40,752 nucleotides of DNA. It comes from Candidatus Omnitrophota bacterium (lineage in GTDB: Bacteria > Omnitrophota > Gorgyraeia > Zapsychrales > JANLHA01). The position numbers were made by a program, and so were the translations under genes. Location of the stretch: positions 1 through 40,752 of the forward strand of contig JAHFFT010000020.1 of the NCBI GenBank assembly GCA_023247795.1, read 5' to 3'. Of this stretch, positions 37,489 to 40,752 are shown piece after piece. The notes beneath the pieces are model-generated. The model had not been told where the DNA came from. It saw nothing but the letters and a program-made list of their open reading frames with translations, and searched no databases. Every line of letters starts with the position of its first letter. Positions within the stretch are counted from its first letter, which is position 1.

Positions 37489-37665
37489 GCGAGAGTGAAT
37501 CGTTGCGTTACTCGGATACAGGCAAGACGTCTGACATGAAAAATATGATAATATGTACTGTTTTTAACAGTGTCGGGTTTTCGAATTGCAATAGGCGGGT
37601 TTGGAAATGGCAACTAAAGGAAAATTCATGAAAATTGTTATGGTTGTTTCTAAGAGGATTCAAGG

Positions 37666-37998
37666 ATGACGTATCAACACAAAAGTCTTGCCGCAGGACG
37701 CTGGGCGCAATTGTCGTTTCTTGAGCAAATGGCTAATATCGCCAGTGAAGTGGAACGTGCTTTGAATTGGCAGGCCAAAGGAAATGCGTCTTATAGCGTT
37801 AAGGCCTTTGAGCGATCCCTCGAACTTGTTGATCTTACGATTAAGCAGCTTAAAACATTTAGCCGCCTTAAGGAATTGACTCGTTTGCGAGAGGCATTGG
37901 TCGATTATTTTTTTGGAACGAATCAGTTCAAATCAACAGATGCGTTGTGGAGGTCCTACTTTTTGCCTTTTGTTTACGCGGCCCGTCGGTTTACTTGA
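37666..37998 (+). CDS. small conserved hypothetical protein
   Basis: MTYQHKSLAAGRWAQLSFLEQMANIASEVERALNWQAKGNASYSVKAFERSLELVDLTI...YFFGTNQFKSTDALWRSYFLPFVYAARR; looks like a conserved ~110-aa uncharacterised family. Confidence 0.7.
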   Translation: MTYQHKSLAAGRWAQLSFLEQMANIASEVERALNWQAKGNASYSVKAFERSLELVDLTIKQLKTFSRLKELTRLREALVDYFFGTNQFKSTDALWRSYFLPFVYAARRFT

Positions 37999-38051
37999 TC
38001 ATTTATGAGGCTGTAGTTTGGGATTTAGAAGGAAGGGAAGCCTAATTTCTT

Positions 38052-39137
38052 ATGCCCGCGAACGAGCATTTTCCAGGACAATTTTGGGAGCCGGTAGCTA
38101 ATAATCGGATCCTCTGTTATTTATGCCCGCGTCATTGTTCCTTGTCAGACGGACAACGCGGGTTTTGTTTTGTCCGCAAGAATGAGGGTGGAGAGATGGT
38201 TTTGACCACCTATGGTCGTAGCAGTGGATTTTGCATTGATCCCATCGAGAAAAAACCGCTCAATCATTTTTATCCAGGAACAAGTGTTTTGTCATTTGGC
38301 ACCGCCGGCTGTAACCTAGGGTGCAAATTTTGTCAAAATTGGGACATCAGCAAGTCCCGCGAGTTTGATCGGCTGACCGATCAAGCTAGCCCTGAGGCGA
38401 TTGCCCGTGCTGCTCAAAAACATGGCTGTCAAAGTGTCGCTTTCACTTACAACGATCCAGTGATCTTTGCCGAATACGCCTTTGATGTTGCTGATGCTTG
38501 CCATGCCTTGGGCATTAAGACTGTTGCGGTGACCGCCGGATACATGACCGATCGGTCACGGCCGAAATTTTATCAATACATGGATGCCGCCAATGTGGAT
38601 TTGAAAGGATTCAGCGAAGAGTTTTATCGGAAAGTGACCCTCGGTGAGTTGCAGCCAGTGCTTGATACCTTGATCTATTTGAAACGCGAAACAAAAGTTT
38701 GGTTTGAAATCACCACACTGCTGATCCCGGGGGAAAATGATTCGGTTGAAGAGCTTCATGCCATGACCGAATGGATCGCAAAGGAATTAGGTCCAGACGT
38801 GCCACTGCACTTTACGGCCTTTCATCCGGATTTTCGCATGAGGGATAAAACCAATACACCAGCCTCGACGCTGACTAAAGCGCGGAGGATCGCGATGTCA
38901 AAGGGGCTACGGTATGTCTATACCGGCAATGTTCATGATCCGCTGGGCAGCAGCACTTATTGTCATAATTGTCATGAGTTATTGATCGAGCGGGATTGGT
39001 ATGAATTGGGGCAGCATCACTTAAAAAATAAGAATCGATGTGAATTTTGTGGGACCGCCTGCGCTGGGCATTTCGCGGCAGGGCCAGGGAGTTGGGGACG
39101 AAAAAGGCAGCCGATCACAATCCCTGATGTTTTTTGA
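38052..39137 (+). CDS. amrS: AmmeMemoRadiSam-system radical SAM protein
   Basis: NRILCYLCPRHCSLSDGQRGFCFVRKNEGG, radical SAM CNLGCKFCQNWDIS, FTYNDPVIFAEYAFDVA, C-terminal CHNC...CEFCG cysteines. Confidence 0.93.
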   Translation: MPANEHFPGQFWEPVANNRILCYLCPRHCSLSDGQRGFCFVRKNEGGEMVLTTYGRSSGFCIDPIEKKPLNHFYPGTSVLSFGTAGCNLGCKFCQNWDISKSREFDRLTDQASPEAIARAAQKHGCQSVAFTYNDPVIFAEYAFDVADACHALGIKTVAVTAGYMTDRSRPKFYQYMDAANVDLKGFSEEFYRKVTLGELQPVLDTLIYLKRETKVWFEITTLLIPGENDSVEELHAMTEWIAKELGPDVPLHFTAFHPDFRMRDKTNTPASTLTKARRIAMSKGLRYVYTGNVHDPLGSSTYCHNCHELLIERDWYELGQHHLKNKNRCEFCGTACAGHFAAGPGSWGRKRQPITIPDVF

Positions 39138-39175
39138 TGACAGCGTCAGTAATTTGTGGACAATATAACTAGCAT

Positions 39176-39724
39176 ATGAAAATTTTTACTGCTAATCAAT
39201 CCGTTCTTCTGGTGATTGATGTCCAGGGGAAACTCGCCGAGCTCATGCACGATCGCGATCAGGTTGTCGCGCGTATTCAGAAATTGATTAACGCCGCGCA
39301 GATTTTAGATGTTCCAGTCATTTTAACTGAGCAAGCGCCGGATAAGATCGGTAAAACCCTTCCGGAGATCGCCTCAGCGCTTTTTAAATATCTTCCCATC
39401 AAAAAGTTGAGTTTCAGCTGCTGGCAGAACGAAGAATTTCAAGAAACATTGGGTGGTATGAAAATGCGACGGCAAATTGTGATCTGCGGCATTGAAACGC
39501 ATGTTTGTGTTTATCAGACCGTGGTGGATTTGCTTGGCCAGGGGTTTAACGTTCAGGTTGTTGTTGACGCGGTTTCTTCGCGGACGAAAGAAAATAAGCA
39601 AATCGGTTTGGAGCGGTTGAAAGGTTTTGGCGCTGGTCTGACTTGTACTGAGATGATCATTTGCGAACTATTACGCACCGCAGAGCATAAAAAATTCAAA
39701 GAGATTATGGGACTCATCAAATAA
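39176..39724 (+). CDS. isochorismatase-family cysteine hydrolase
   Basis: [57 protein letters not shown] (catalytic Cys). Confidence 0.9.
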   Translation: MKIFTANQSVLLVIDVQGKLAELMHDRDQVVARIQKLINAAQILDVPVILTEQAPDKIGKTLPEIASALFKYLPIKKLSFSCWQNEEFQETLGGMKMRRQIVICGIETHVCVYQTVVDLLGQGFNVQVVVDAVSSRTKENKQIGLERLKGFGAGLTCTEMIICELLRTAEHKKFKEIMGLIK

Positions 39725-39732
39725 TTGTTTGG

Positions 39733-39787
39733 CACCCCGGGAGTGTAACTCCGGGAGTTGAACTCCCGGAGTTACACTCCCGGGGTG
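39733..39787. repeat. perfect nested palindrome (27-bp arms, 1-nt centre)
   Basis: CACCCCGGGAGTGTAACTCCGGGAGTT-G-AACTCCCGGAGTTACACTCCCGGGGTG; the two arms are exact reverse complements. Confidence 0.95.
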
Positions 39788-39810
39788 TGATACTAAAATC
39801 AGGGGGTGAT

Positions 39811-40752
39811 ATGAGGGATAAAGACACTTCAATGGAAGCAACTGTGCAAGCGCTGCTCGAAGAAAATCGAACTTTTTTTCCGACGGAAGCATTCAAAAAA
39901 CAAGCGAATGTTAATAATGAGTCAATTTACGAAGAAGCTGATCGAGATCGTCTGAGGTTTTGGGAAAATTGTGCCAAAAAATTGGATTGGTTTGAGCCAT
40001 GGTATCAAGTGCTTGATTGGCAGCCGCCGTTTGCTAAGTGGTTTTTGGGCGGGAAATTGAACGCGAGTTATAACTGTTTGGATCGGCACATCAAGAAAGG
40101 GCTAGGTCAGCGAACCGCGTTGATTTGGGAAGGTGAACCTGGGGAACAACTGGCATTGTCTTATCAGGATGTTTATGTCCAGGTCAATAAATTTGCTAAT
40201 GTTTTAAAATCGCTCGGCGTACAAAAAAAGGATCGGGTCGCGATTTACCTGCCGATGATTCCCGAGGCGGTTTTCGCGATGTTGGCCTGTGCCAGAATCG
40301 GAGCGATCCACACCGTTGTTTTTGGCGGATTCAGTGCTGAGTCATTGAAAGATCGTATCGTTGACGCGCAGGCAAAACTCCTCATCACCGCGGATGGGAG
40401 TTACCGTCGGGGAAAGATTGTTCCGTTAAAATTAACAGCGGATGAGGCCTTAAAGGATTGTCCGTCAATCAAACATTCCATTGTGGTTCAACGCACTAAA
40501 GAATTGGTTCGGATGGAAAAAGGCCGTGACCTTTGGTATCACGAGCTGATGACCAAGGCTGAGGATTATTGTGAACCGGAACCTATGGACGCGGAAGACA
40601 TTTTATTTATCCTTTACACGTCGGGAACAACGGGAAAACCAAAAGGGATCATCCATACGACTGGCGGATACATGACCGGTGTCGCGAATACAACGCGTTG
40701 GGTTTTTGATTTGAAGGAAAGCGATATTTTTTGGTGCACGGCCGACGTGGGT
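39811..40752 (+). CDS. acs: acetyl-CoA synthetase, 5' part (runs off the window)
   Basis: Open from ATG 39811 to the window end: [30 protein letters not shown]...[36 protein letters not shown]...[24 protein letters not shown]. Absent from the ORF track because no stop is reached. Confidence 0.95.
   Translation, partial: MRDKDTSMEATVQALLEENRTFFPTEAFKKQANVNNESIYEEADRDRLRFWENCAKKLDWFEPWYQVLDWQPPFAKWFLGGKLNASYNCLDRHIKKGLGQRTALIWEGEPGEQLALSYQDVYVQVNKFANVLKSLGVQKKDRVAIYLPMIPEAVFAMLACARIGAIHTVVFGGFSAESLKDRIVDAQAKLLITADGSYRRGKIVPLKLTADEALKDCPSIKHSIVVQRTKELVRMEKGRDLWYHELMTKAEDYCEPEPMDAEDILFILYTSGTTGKPKGIIHTTGGYMTGVANTTRWVFDLKESDIFWCTADVG

Noticed and set aside
37557-37571. Palindrome ACTGTT-TTT-AACAGT upstream of the small conserved protein
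   Set aside because: Short AT-rich palindrome with no T-tract or positioned promoter; insufficient support for a specific function.
37536-37668. 31-aa ORF MKNMIICTVFNSVGFSNCNRRVWKWQLKENS
   Set aside because: No ribosome-binding site of note and no recognisable similarity; treated as chance.
1-40752. CRISPR array, tRNA/rRNA, or insertion sequence
   Set aside because: No regularly spaced repeat array, tRNA cloverleaf, rRNA-like sequence or transposase was seen on reading; a tRNAscan/Infernal/ISfinder run would be decisive.

Overview
The window is a gene-dense, almost entirely plus-strand bacterial chromosomal segment with no rRNA, tRNA, CRISPR array or transposase that I can see. In order it carries: astD (3' part), a DUF1338 gene and astB; a minus-strand DUF4160/DUF2442 pair; a TPR protein and a REC-histidine kinase; a block of secreted coiled-coil, HtrA-like protease and transglutaminase-like proteins; HAD phosphatase, NAD kinase, CbiX-like and mutY genes; a surface-fibre-like repeat protein; an Rrf2 regulator with cysH-cysD-cysN; surE; a six-gene phosphorelay and c-di-GMP cluster; gltA, pepA, nfeD-like, slipin, fumC, ald, PilZ and a ferredoxin-NADP reductase; a short accessory patch of membrane and hypothetical proteins; amrS, an isochorismatase-family hydrolase and the 5' part of acs. 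The surface-protein N-terminus (LTLTTYYPAPNGAYDRLRL) resembles sequences I associate with Omnitrophota-type genomes, but this taxonomic guess is unverified. The observations I rate highest are: a CysN whose C-terminal APS-kinase-like domain has lost its P-loop while the neighbouring CysH has the 4Fe-4S APS-reductase motifs; a compact HD-GYP/hybrid-kinase/REC/CheX-like/Hpt/REC cluster; a perfect 27-bp-arm nested palindrome between the isochorismatase gene and acs; a frameshifted ribbon-helix-helix antitoxin relic missing from the ORF track; and DUF1338 inserted between astD and astB.
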